From positions 1 to 32,165 of the forward strand of contig JAKOPZ010000130.1 in NCBI GenBank assembly GCA_029778615.1: DNA of 32,165 bases, read 5' to 3'. Below, in pieces: positions 25,742-32,165 of this stretch. Within the stretch, counting starts at the first letter, position 1, and the number at the start of each line of letters is the position of its first letter. The notes beneath the pieces were generated by a model. It ran no database searches. It was not told the origin of the DNA and worked only from the letters and a program-made list of their open reading frames with translations. This DNA is from Chloroflexota bacterium. Its GTDB lineage: Bacteria; Chloroflexota; Anaerolineae; UBA4142; SHND01. The translations under genes and the position numbers were made by a program.

Positions 25742-25820
25742 ACGCGGCTCAACGCGGATGAACGCGGAAAATAAAAAATCACGTTTCACGTTTCACGATT
25801 GACGTTTTACGTTTTACTCT
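25742..25820. repeat. 10-bp and 7-bp tandem repeats
   Basis: Three units of ACGCGGNNNA (25742-25771, period 10), then six units of a heptamer (TCACGTT, TCACGTT, TCACGAT, TGACGTT, TTACGTT, TTACTCT; 25779-25820). The last heptamer contains the TAA stop (25814-25816) of the TrbL-like gene. Confidence 0.75.
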
Positions 25821-26941
25821 TCCATCATTCTCCGCCGCGCTTCGTCAATTTCGCGCGCGCGGGATGCTTCCGCCGCTGCCGGCAAATTTGCCGCGCCGTA
25901 ATCGTCCGCCTCTGCCGGAACCATGTCATTCCACGCGCGTCCCGCCGCGTCGCGCAACAGAATGAATGGGATGTTGAAAAATTTCCACGAGAGCACCACG
26001 AGCAGCAGACCCGCCGGCAAAATCAGCCACGTGTAACTCGCCAAATCTTGCGCGGCGGCGAGCGCCAGCACAATCAACAACAACGCCACTTTGGTCGTCA
26101 GGTCGAACCACGCTTCAAAAAATCCTGAAACGACGCGTCCCGCCGCGCGCGGACGCGTGCCTTCGAGCAGCACCGAAAATGGAATCACCAACACACTCAA
26201 CAAGCGCAAGAGAATCAACGCGATGCCGCGATAAATCAATTCGCCCAACACAATTACAAAAAGGACACTTGAAACGAGCAGGGCGAGGACAGACAACAAG
26301 CCGCCGTTCTTTTGCAGATTGGATACTACGCGCAGGATTTGGTCAAGCAACGTCGCGCGCTCGAAAAATTGTGCGTCGCCGCCGCTCAACGCAACCGCGA
26401 GCGCGCGTCCCAAATCGCTCATGCCGCGCGCAATGACGACGAACGCAGCAAGAAAAATCATTACGCCAATTACCAAGCCCGCGTACAAAAGCGGATTCGG
26501 AATCGGGCGTTCACGATACACACTGTAGACGAGCATCACCACATACGCCAACACATACAGCGGCGTCAATGTGAGCAGGGTGCTCGCCACGCGCGCGGCA
26601 AATTGATTGATGCCCAGATTCGGGTCGGCAAAATCGAGAAACAAAATGCCCGCGCCCTCGTGGTCCAACAATTCGGTTGCGGATTTTTGCGATTGTTGAA
26701 AAATTTGGTCTGCGTTCGGCGTGGTATGACCTTGCGCCAAATCGCTGACCATTTTTACAATCGCGTACAGTTTATCCAATTCTTGTGCGCCGGGAATCGG
26801 GAGTCCGCTGCCCTGTGCGGGCGCGGGGGGGGGCGGCGTCGGCGTTGGGTCCTGGGCGTTCGCGACGGCTGCGGACGCGGCGAAACAACCGAGCAACATC
26901 AACACAACCAGAATGCGTAATCGAAACAACTGGGACCTCAT
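25814..26941 (-). CDS. TrbL/VirB6-like polytopic membrane protein
   Basis: 375-residue protein with a signal peptide or first helix (FRLRILVVLMLLGCFAASAAVANA), a Pro-rich segment, an extracellular part of about 80 residues, then six or so membrane helices. The layout is like TrbL/VirB6 core channel proteins of type IV secretion: helices near 120, 155, 225-245, 280 and 295-310, followed by a charged cytoplasmic tail (EASRAREIDEARRRMMEE). Assignment is by topology and neighbourhood, not by a decisive motif. It precedes the VirB4-like ATPase gene on the same strand. No SD: a hairpin plus six T run straight into the ATG. Confidence 0.65.
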   Translation of the reverse strand: MRSQLFRLRILVVLMLLGCFAASAAVANAQDPTPTPPPPAPAQGSGLPIPGAQELDKLYAIVKMVSDLAQGHTTPNADQIFQQSQKSATELLDHEGAGILFLDFADPNLGINQFAARVASTLLTLTPLYVLAYVVMLVYSVYRERPIPNPLLYAGLVIGVMIFLAAFVVIARGMSDLGRALAVALSGGDAQFFERATLLDQILRVVSNLQKNGGLLSVLALLVSSVLFVIVLGELIYRGIALILLRLLSVLVIPFSVLLEGTRPRAAGRVVSGFFEAWFDLTTKVALLLIVLALAAAQDLASYTWLILPAGLLLVVLSWKFFNIPFILLRDAAGRAWNDMVPAEADDYGAANLPAAAEASRAREIDEARRRMMEE

Positions 26942-26982
26942 AAAAAATTACAAACTCGGTGCGCGGCACGAGTTTGTAATTT
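26942..26982 (-). terminator. Terminator-like hairpin abutting a start codon
   Basis: Minus strand: AAATTACAAACTCG, 10-base loop, CGAGTTTGTAATTT (perfect 14-bp stem, 26945-26958 with 26969-26982), then T, continuing directly into the ATG of the TrbL-like gene at 26941. It starts at the stop of the 105-residue protein. It could terminate or attenuate, setting a lower level for downstream genes. Confidence 0.75.
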
Positions 26983-27299
26983 CACTTGCCCAACAGCCAA
27001 TTGAAAAATCCTTGCGCGGCATCCGGCGCAGACGATTCGGCGGCGGCGCGTCCCGCCAACAAAAATTGAAACAAAAAGCCGGTGAGCAGCGCGACGCCAA
27101 GGCAGATTACCAACGTGCGCACGACACTTTTCACCTGACGGCGCCCCTCCACACTTTCCGTGAACGTGTCACCCTGTACGAAAAAAATCCACGCGAGACG
27201 GAACAAAAAGTAAAACGCCAGCAGCGTGAAAATGACAAACACCCACGAGAGCGGCGAACTAAAATTACCCGCCAATAATTCTTGAATCAATCCGGGCAT
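26982..27299 (-). CDS. Small two-helix membrane protein
   Basis: 105-residue protein with two strong helices (about 18-38: WVFVIFTLLAFYFLFRLAWI; about 62-84: VVRTLVICLGVALLTGFLFQ) joined by a short charged loop. The size and topology are those of VirB2/VirB3-type T4SS components, but no family signature is visible. It has a strong SD (AAGGAG) and a leader hairpin. It is the first gene of the T4SS-like cluster and divergent from the SIS-domain gene. Confidence 0.7.
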   Translation of the reverse strand: MPGLIQELLAGNFSSPLSWVFVIFTLLAFYFLFRLAWIFFVQGDTFTESVEGRRQVKSVVRTLVICLGVALLTGFLFQFLLAGRAAAESSAPDAAQGFFNWLLGK

Positions 27300-27313
27300 A
27301 CGTTACTCCTTGC

Positions 27314-27348
27314 GCGGCGGTGTACGATGCCGCCGCAACGATATTATA
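27314..27348 (-). promoter_or_regulatory. Promoter and leader hairpin of T4SS-like cluster
   Basis: Minus strand: TATAAT (27348-27343) with no clear -35; the predicted start near 27336 coincides with a 7-bp hairpin (GCGGCGG with CCGCCGC, 27314-27336), so the transcript would begin with that stem. AAGGAG SD follows, before the ATG at 27299. Confidence 0.5.
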
Positions 27349-27405
27349 TACGGGAAATTTTCCGGCGGGTTGCGCGCGTTCTGTGCGCGCCCGCCGAAAT
27401 TGGAT

Positions 27406-27411
27406 TATAAT
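27406..27411 (+). promoter_or_regulatory. -10 element, leaderless configuration
   Basis: TATAAT ends six bases before the ATG at 27418; a transcript from it would be essentially leaderless. There is no SD and no good -35. The GCGCGC palindromic pair at about 27372-27390 between the two divergent promoters could be an operator. Confidence 0.5.
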
Positions 27412-27417
27412 TTCTGT

Positions 27418-27990
27418 ATGAATTCTTTCGCCCATTATTTTAACGAACAACATGCCTTATTGGAACAAACGCCGACGGAAACACTGGAAACGATTCTCGA
27501 AACGCTCGAACGCGCGCGCGTCGAACGGCGGCACATTTTTGTTTTTGGCAATGGCGGCAGCGCGAGCACCGCGTCGCACTTTGCCGCCGATTTGGGAAAA
27601 AACACTGTGCGCTCGCACATGCCGCGTTTTCAAGTCACCTGTCTCAACGACAACATTGCCATCTTTTCCGCGTACGCGAATGATGATGGGTACGACAGTG
27701 TTTTTGCCGAGCCGTTGATTTCACTCTCGGACCCCGGCGATGTGGTCATTGCCATCAGCGCGAGCGGAAATTCGCCGAACGTGCTGCGCGCGGTGCAAGC
27801 GGCAAATGAACGCGGACTCATCACCATTGGGTTCGCGGGCATGCGCGGCGGCAAATTACGCGAACTCGCGCAGCACTGCATCGTCGTGCCCTCAAACTCG
27901 TATGAACACATCGAAGACATTCACCTCATGTTGTGCCACGCGTTAGTCGCAACGATTAAACAAAAACATCCCGAATTGAATACTGCGTAA
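27418..27990 (+). CDS. SIS-domain phosphosugar isomerase (GmhA-like)
   Basis: 190-residue SIS-domain protein of the sedoheptulose-7-phosphate isomerase type: FGNGGSASTASHFAADLGK (phosphosugar loop), AISASGNSPNVLRAV (second sugar-phosphate loop) and the C-terminal DIHLMLCHAL carrying the catalytic His169. The glutamate of E. coli GmhA (HFAEEL) is aspartate here (Asp58), as I recall for the DLGK subgroup linked to polysaccharide genes. In monoderm-like bacteria it would supply heptose for surface glycans rather than LPS; DiaA, a DnaA partner, is a homologue. Chosen ATG is directly downstream of a -10; upstream in-frame sequence looks non-coding. Bidirectional terminator follows. Confidence 0.85.
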   Translation: MNSFAHYFNEQHALLEQTPTETLETILETLERARVERRHIFVFGNGGSASTASHFAADLGKNTVRSHMPRFQVTCLNDNIAIFSAYANDDGYDSVFAEPLISLSDPGDVVIAISASGNSPNVLRAVQAANERGLITIGFAGMRGGKLRELAQHCIVVPSNSYEHIEDIHLMLCHALVATIKQKHPELNTA

Positions 27991-27991
27991 C

Positions 27992-28024
27992 AAAAAACCT
28001 CGTGTAACGCACACGAGGTTTTTT
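27992..28024. terminator. Bidirectional intrinsic terminator
   Basis: Perfect 14-bp stem AAAAAACCTCGTGT with ACACGAGGTTTTTT around loop AACGC, between convergent SIS gene (+) and ftsK (-). It overlaps the ftsK stop codon. Confidence 0.9.
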
Positions 28025-30779
28025 AATCCTTGTCCAAATCTGCCCAGTCCTGGTCCGTCCAATCGTCGAAACTGCCGAGCTCGTCATTCTCTTTCGAGCT
28101 GCGCTCCTCCTTTTTTGTCGCGTCGCGGTTGGACGCCGAACGCGGCGCGGTCTTGTTCCCCGCGTTCGGCGGGCGAATGATGCCGCTGTTGGCAGAGGGC
28201 GCAGGCGGTGCGGAACGCTGCGGCTCGGAACGTTGCGGTGTGGAACGCTCCGGTGTGGAACGCTCCGGTGTGGAACGCTGCGGTGTGGAACGCTGCGGCG
28301 AGCGTTCCGTACTGATTGGGGGAGGGGTGAGGACTTGGCGTCCTTTGGTCGGCATGCCTTCTTCTTCGCTCACGTATCCTTTTTCAATCAAGAGTTCCAT
28401 CAAGCGCGCCGCGCGCGAATAGCCGATGCGTAATTTGCGCTGCAAAAGCGAAACGGACGCGCGCTCATTGTCTTGTACAATTTGAATCGCCTGATTCAGC
28501 AATTCGTCTTGTTCGGAAATTTTCGGTTCCGCCTTCAAGTCGCTCCACAAACCGCCTTGCACAAAATTTCCCGTCGCGGGCGGATACTTGATTGCCGAGG
28601 GCGACACACTTGCTTTCGGCGCGTTGGAAAGGGTCGAGATGGTCGGTACGGGCGGCGGCGCGGGTTCGATGAATCCTTTCCAATACGTGACCAATTTTTC
28701 CAATTCTTTATCGGAAACGAAACAGCCCTGCAAGCGCGCGAGTTTTGACGAATCGCTCGCCATGTACAACATGTCGCCGCGTCCCAACAATTTTTCCGCG
28801 CCTGGCGTATCCAGCACGACGCGCGAGTCCACTTGACTGGTGACCGCGAACGAAATGCGCGAGGGAAAGTTTGCTTTGATGAGACCCGTTACCACATCTA
28901 CACTCGGACGCTGTGTGGCGAGAACGAGATGAATGCCTGTGGCGCGCGCCATCTGCGCGAGCCGCGTGACAGTGTGTTCCACTTCGTCGGGCGCGGTCAT
29001 CATCAAGTCCGCGAGTTCATCCACCACCAAAATTAGGTACGGCAATTTCGCGCCGCGCCGTTTCTCTTCCGGCAGCGCGTTGTATCCTTCGATGTTGCGC
29101 GCGCCGACGGCGGAAAATTTGCGATAGCGCTCGTCCATTTCTTGTACGGTGCGATTCAATGCCGCGACAGCCAAATCCATTTCGACGACGACGGGCGCGA
29201 GCAGATGCGGGATGCCGTTAAAGGTCGAAAGTTCGACACGCTTGGGATCAATCATCACAAACTGCAAATCGTCAGGCGTGTTGGTCATAATCGTGCACGT
29301 AATCAACGCGTTGATACAGACCGATTTACCGGAACCCGTCGCGCCCGCCACGAGGAGGTGCGGCATCTTGCCCAAATCCGCACAAATCGGTTGCCCCGAA
29401 ACATCTTGTCCCAGCGCAAACGCGAGCGGCGCTTTGGCGCGCAATTTTTGAAACTCTTCCGATTCCATCACCCCGCGCAAACTCACGCGCGAAATTTGCG
29501 AGTTGGGCACTTCGATGCCGACGATGCTTTTGCCGGGCACGGGCGCTTCCACACGAATCGGCGCGGCGGCGAGCGCGAGCTCCAAATCATGTTGGAGCGC
29601 GCTGATGCGATTCACTTTGACTTTGGTTTGGCGCAGTGTCCCATCCGAAGTTTTTTGTTGTACAAATCCGGGTTCCACGCCAAATTGGGTAATCGTCGGA
29701 CCTTGATTCACTTCGATGACTTTGGCGGGCACGCCAAAATGCGCGAGGGTTTCTTCGATTTGTTTGACTTTGGTGCGAATTTCGTTCGCGCTGATTTCTT
29801 GCTCGATAGATTCTTCGAGAATGTCCGGGACGCCCGGCAAGCGCCAGGCGCGATGCACCATCGGCTGTGCGGGCGCGCTGCCGCCGACGATGCGCGCGGC
29901 AACGGGCGGACGCAATGGCGTCAGCGGTTCTTGTTCGAACCGTTCGTCCATTCCAAAATCGGCAGGCAGTTTTGGCAGTTGGTCGGCGGGCTGGCGTCTA
30001 TTGTCAATGCTCTGTCGCGGCGGCGCCGTCACCATTTCGGTCGGCACGCGTTCTTTGCCGTTGCGCGTAATTTTGATTCCCGACGCGCGCTGCGCGAGCG
30101 ATTGAACATTGGTAATACTTGCGGCGATGGTGGCGAGAATTTGCGAAAAGGGAATGTTGAACAGCAGAATCAGCCCGATGGCGAGCGCAACGACAAGTAC
30201 CAGTAACGCCCCTGCAAGCCCCAGCCCACCAACCAACGCGTCATACAGCGCGTGTCCAATCAACCCCCCCCCCTGTCCCGCCTGCGCGGTGGCGAGGGAC
30301 GTTTTCGCAATTTGGAAAAAATCAACGCCGAGGATTTGGAGAAAACTTTCGAGGACGAAAAAAAGAATAATGAGCGCGAACGGTCGTTCCCAACCGATGT
30401 CGGGACGCATGTCGAGTGAATCGAGCATGAGCCACGCGCCGAGCCCGGCGAAAAAGAACGGCGCGAGATAACGTCCCCAACCGAACAGAATGGCAAGCAC
30501 ACGCGTCCAGCCGTCGAGCAAACTGCCGTTGGTGGGATTCACCGCGCCGAGAAAGGTCAAGGCGGCAATGATGAGGAGCACGACCGCAGAGAGTTGTTCT
30601 TGCTGGGCGGGGTTGAGCGAAAAGCCCGGACGCGGCGCTTTGCGCGTGGAACTGCCGCGCGGACGGCGCGGAGGGCGGGCGGGAGAGGGATTGCCTTGTG
30701 CCACAGATGCGTCAGGTTTGGAACTCGAATTGGCGCGCGGTTTTGGGGAACGCCGCGACGCGGATGCAAAAAATTTCAT
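28023..30779 (-). CDS. ftsK: DNA translocase FtsK/SpoIIIE
   Basis: 918-residue DNA translocase for chromosome segregation at division. A basic, disordered start of about 50 residues is followed by about four or five membrane helices (60-225), a Pro/Gln linker, alpha domain (about 330-420), and beta motor: Walker A GATGSGKS (Lys485) and Walker B LILVVDELADL (Asp587, Glu588). Then comes the winged-helix gamma domain (about 754-806; SLLQRKLRIGYSRAARLMELL). Unlike normal FtsK it continues about 110 residues beyond gamma: a stretch of RS(T/E/A)P-type five-residue repeats from a 15-bp minisatellite, then a charged tail ending DDWTDQDWADLDKD. No SD precedes the ATG. Consensus promoter and hairpin in the leader. 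Confidence 0.93.
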   Translation of the reverse strand: MKFFASASRRSPKPRANSSSKPDASVAQGNPSPARPPRRPRGSSTRKAPRPGFSLNPAQQEQLSAVVLLIIAALTFLGAVNPTNGSLLDGWTRVLAILFGWGRYLAPFFFAGLGAWLMLDSLDMRPDIGWERPFALIILFFVLESFLQILGVDFFQIAKTSLATAQAGQGGGLIGHALYDALVGGLGLAGALLVLVVALAIGLILLFNIPFSQILATIAASITNVQSLAQRASGIKITRNGKERVPTEMVTAPPRQSIDNRRQPADQLPKLPADFGMDERFEQEPLTPLRPPVAARIVGGSAPAQPMVHRAWRLPGVPDILEESIEQEISANEIRTKVKQIEETLAHFGVPAKVIEVNQGPTITQFGVEPGFVQQKTSDGTLRQTKVKVNRISALQHDLELALAAAPIRVEAPVPGKSIVGIEVPNSQISRVSLRGVMESEEFQKLRAKAPLAFALGQDVSGQPICADLGKMPHLLVAGATGSGKSVCINALITCTIMTNTPDDLQFVMIDPKRVELSTFNGIPHLLAPVVVEMDLAVAALNRTVQEMDERYRKFSAVGARNIEGYNALPEEKRRGAKLPYLILVVDELADLMMTAPDEVEHTVTRLAQMARATGIHLVLATQRPSVDVVTGLIKANFPSRISFAVTSQVDSRVVLDTPGAEKLLGRGDMLYMASDSSKLARLQGCFVSDKELEKLVTYWKGFIEPAPPPVPTISTLSNAPKASVSPSAIKYPPATGNFVQGGLWSDLKAEPKISEQDELLNQAIQIVQDNERASVSLLQRKLRIGYSRAARLMELLIEKGYVSEEEGMPTKGRQVLTPPPISTERSPQRSTPQRSTPERSTPERSTPQRSEPQRSAPPAPSANSGIIRPPNAGNKTAPRSASNRDATKKEERSSKENDELGSFDDWTDQDWADLDKD
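28212..28313 (+). repeat. Hairpin-capped 15-bp minisatellite, locus C (in-frame)
   Basis: Six 15-bp units (GGAACGCTGCGGTGT type; variants at a few positions), the last ending CGA, followed by GCGTTCC and GTACT. The cap stem GGAACGC/GCGTTCC matches locus A. The array is on the plus strand, antisense to ftsK, and encodes the five-residue repeats of the FtsK C-terminal tail. Confidence 0.85.
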
Positions 30780-30805
30780 GCGCTAACCAACACGGAAAAA
30801 AGTGT

Positions 30806-30830
30806 AAAAAAAGCGGACGCTCCGTCCGCT
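30806..30830 (-). terminator. Terminator-like hairpin in ftsK leader
   Basis: Minus strand: AGCGGACG, loop GAG, CGTCCGCT, then six or more T. It sits between the ftsK promoter and ATG, with the stem beginning about 26 bases after the predicted start. It could also terminate the glycosyltransferase transcript coming from 30942. Function as attenuator versus read-through terminator is open. Confidence 0.75.
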
Positions 30831-30862
30831 CATGGATTGTACTGCCGCGTTAGAACATCTGT

Positions 30863-30890
30863 ATTATAACGCGATTGAATGACGTGTCAA
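30863..30890 (-). promoter_or_regulatory. Consensus sigma70 promoter of ftsK
   Basis: Minus strand: TTGACA (30890-30885), 16-bp spacer, TATAAT (30868-30863); both hexamers match consensus. Predicted start near 30856, about 77 bases before the ftsK ATG. Confidence 0.75.
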
Positions 30891-30941
30891 CGGAATTTTG
30901 GTTCCGATTTCCGAATTGGGGCGCGGGTGTGAATTACAAGC

Positions 30942-32165
30942 TTAATTCAAAAGCAAAGTATAGAGTTCCAAATGCGCGTCGGCGATTTTGTCCCACGTAA
31001 AAAATTGGGCAGTCTCACGCGCGCCGCGCTGCAACCGCGCGCGCAGTTCGGGACTGGCGGCGATGCCTTTCACCGCGTCCGCAATGGCGCGCGGATTTTC
31101 CGGCGGAATGAGCAAGACATTTTCGCCGTCGCGTAATACAGGAAGGGCTGAATTTTGAGCAATCGTCATTGGTCGTTTGTCGTTCGTCGTGATGATCGCC
31201 ATGCCGTGTGCCAGCGCTGCCATAAACGTTCCGCGCCGATATGACGCGCCGTCGCGGTACGGCAGTACGCAAATGTCCGACGCGTAAAAATGCGCGCTGA
31301 TTTTTTCCGACGGCATAAAATCGGTCCAAATGACGCGATTCTCCAGTCTCCGGTCTCCAATTTCCTTTTTCACTTTTTCCAAATACGCGAAATTCGTTAC
31401 ATCGCTTGCGCCGGTTTGTCCGCCGAGCATCAAGAGTTTTGCGTTCGGGATTTCCGATAGCGCGCGGATGAGCGTTTCGCCGCCTTTGCTTTCGTTCAAG
31501 AATCCAAAATAGCAGAGCAGAATTTCGTCGGGCTGTACGCCGAGTTGGGCGCGCAGCGCGGCGCGATGGAGATTTCTCGCTCCGATGTAGGCAAGAGAAT
31601 CCATCGCATCGGAATCGCTCGAAATGACTGGCGTGGGAGGATTGATGTTGCTGCCGATGGGAATCAAAGTTAAACGTTTCAAGTTCAAAGCGTAAAGTCT
31701 AGAGTAATCGTCCTCGTTCGTCGCAATCACCGCGTCGCTTGCGCGCGCGAGTTGAAACGTGACCCAATCACGCACGCGTCCCGCTTTTGGGAACAAGTAC
31801 ATCGGGCGCAAGTCGTGAAAGGTGACGACGCTCTTGACGCGCGTGGGAAAAAAGCGCGGCGCGAAATTTATCATCGGATGCATTCCAAACGCGGCAGTCT
31901 GATATTGAATATGCACAATGTCGGTGCGCGTTTCGGAAATGGTCTTGCGAATTTGCGCGAGGGCGGACCAGTTCCATTTTTGGATGGTGCGAAGGACGTG
32001 GAGATTAGAGACTGGAGATTGGAGATTAGAGACTGGAGACTGGAGACTGGAGACTGCTGACTGTTGACTTGATAAAACGGAAACCACCACGCCGCGTTGT
32101 GCGAGGGCGCGCGCGATTTCGTTGGTGCAATCGCCGACGCCGCCTTGCATCGGGGGAAACTCGCC
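30942..32165 (-). CDS. GT4-type glycosyltransferase, partial (N-terminus outside window)
   Basis: About 407 residues visible; the frame is open through the right edge (GEFPPMQGGVGD reads into the window from upstream), so the start is missing. Typical GT-B family 4 features: the GGVGD donor-site loop near the start, HIQYQT and VTFHDLRP in the N-terminal half, FGFLNESKGGETLIRAL, and the C-terminal LRDGENVLLIPPENP with an E-x-Y/S-type segment upstream (YRDGASYRRGTFMAALAHG). Role: glycosyl transfer for surface polysaccharide or glycolipid; substrate unknown. Three heptamer tandem repeats lie in frame within the gene. SIS-domain isomerase gene nearby may belong to the same surface-glycan theme. 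No SD information, as the start is absent. Confidence 0.85.
   Translation of the reverse strand, partial: GEFPPMQGGVGDCTNEIARALAQRGVVVSVLSSQQSAVSSLQSPVSNLQSPVSNLHVLRTIQKWNWSALAQIRKTISETRTDIVHIQYQTAAFGMHPMINFAPRFFPTRVKSVVTFHDLRPMYLFPKAGRVRDWVTFQLARASDAVIATNEDDYSRLYALNLKRLTLIPIGSNINPPTPVISSDSDAMDSLAYIGARNLHRAALRAQLGVQPDEILLCYFGFLNESKGGETLIRALSEIPNAKLLMLGGQTGASDVTNFAYLEKVKKEIGDRRLENRVIWTDFMPSEKISAHFYASDICVLPYRDGASYRRGTFMAALAHGMAIITTNDKRPMTIAQNSALPVLRDGENVLLIPPENPRAIADAVKGIAASPELRARLQRGARETAQFFTWDKIADAHLELYTLLLN
31164..31191. repeat. Heptamer tandem repeat (ACGACNA) in GT gene
   Basis: Four 7-bp units (TCGTCAT, TGGTCGT, TTGTCGT, TCGTCGT on the plus strand). On the coding strand it falls at TTNDKRPMTIA, between the alanine-rich helix and LRDGENVLL, where family members normally have a shorter loop. 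Confidence 0.65.
31338..31365. repeat. Heptamer tandem repeat (TGGAGAY) in GT gene
   Basis: Four units (ATTCTCC, AGTCTCC, GGTCTCC, AATTTCC on the plus strand), complementary to the TGGAGAY motif. It encodes the segment EIGDRRLENR of the glycosyltransferase. Confidence 0.65.
31999..32068. repeat. Heptamer tandem repeat (TGGAGAY), longest copy, in GT gene
   Basis: Ten 7-bp units (TGGAGAT, TAGAGAC, TGGAGAT, TGGAGAT, TAGAGAC, three TGGAGAC, TGCTGAC, TGTTGAC). On the coding strand it encodes the Ser/Gln-rich SLQSPVSNLQSPVSNL stretch near the N-terminus, with the 21-bp (7-residue) periodicity expected for three heptamers. Confidence 0.85.

Noticed and set aside
27310-27417. Upstream extension of the SIS-domain protein
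   Set aside because: It crosses both divergent promoters and lacks family similarity; ATG at 27418 fits GmhA length.
27418-27990. Naming the SIS protein DiaA
   Set aside because: The sugar-phosphate loops and catalytic His are retained, as in isomerases; DiaA cannot be separated by reading alone.
29142-30206. Long plus-strand open frame opposite ftsK
   Set aside because: Antisense shadow of the FtsK motor and linker; Arg/His/Phe-rich, with no recognisable domain.

Overview
The window looks like a chromosomal piece of a Chloroflexota bacterium, probably Anaerolineae-like. This is inferred from the mix of families, the GC-rich 'CGCG'-laden codon use, the abundance of short tandem repeats and palindromes, and frequent genes without a Shine-Dalgarno (SD) site. 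No rRNA, tRNA, CRISPR array, transposase or integrase was seen.

Layout. 1-1390: a compositionally distinct minus-strand operon (DUF3467-like protein, unknown protein, PIN-domain protein) behind its own promoter. 1393-4461: minus-strand export operon (ABC ATPase, ABC-2 permease, MFS transporter). 4526-4744: lone DUF433 protein. 4896-5894: argF (ornithine carbamoyltransferase), convergent across a structured 91-bp repeat array with a long minus-strand operon. That operon runs from 15448 down to 6235: TerC-family membrane protein, PQQ-propeller protein, polytopic membrane protein, AF2212-like small protein, retropepsin-like protease, FAD oxidoreductase, membrane-anchored MutS-like ATPase. Its internal junctions are almost all overlaps or a few bases. 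The TerC-dnaE divergent intergenic region (15449-15965) holds both promoters, two perfect plus two near-consensus DnaA boxes, a heptamer repeat and a hairpin-capped minisatellite. 15966-20021 is dnaE (replicative polymerase alpha), followed by an anchored Ig-like protein.

21162-27299 is a minus-strand cluster resembling a stripped-down type IV secretion or conjugation apparatus: small two-helix membrane protein, TrbL/VirB6-like polytopic protein, unknown 153-residue protein, membrane-anchored VirB4/HerA-like ATPase, anchored extracellular protein. No relaxase, coupling protein or other mobilisation gene is visible. 27418-27990 is a GmhA-like SIS-domain isomerase on the plus strand. 28023-30779 is ftsK, with a consensus promoter and a terminator-like hairpin in its leader. 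30942 to the right edge is a GT4 glycosyltransferase cut by the window end.

The most unusual theme is dispersed small repeats that run into or lie inside genes: a 12/15-bp minisatellite ending in a conserved hairpin with a compensated base pair, at three loci (two of them in-frame inside ATPase genes); several heptamer and octamer tandem repeats that encode parts of proteins; and palindromic intergenic elements. The strongest candidates for something undescribed are this minisatellite family, the T4SS-like cluster and the DnaA-box region ahead of dnaE.
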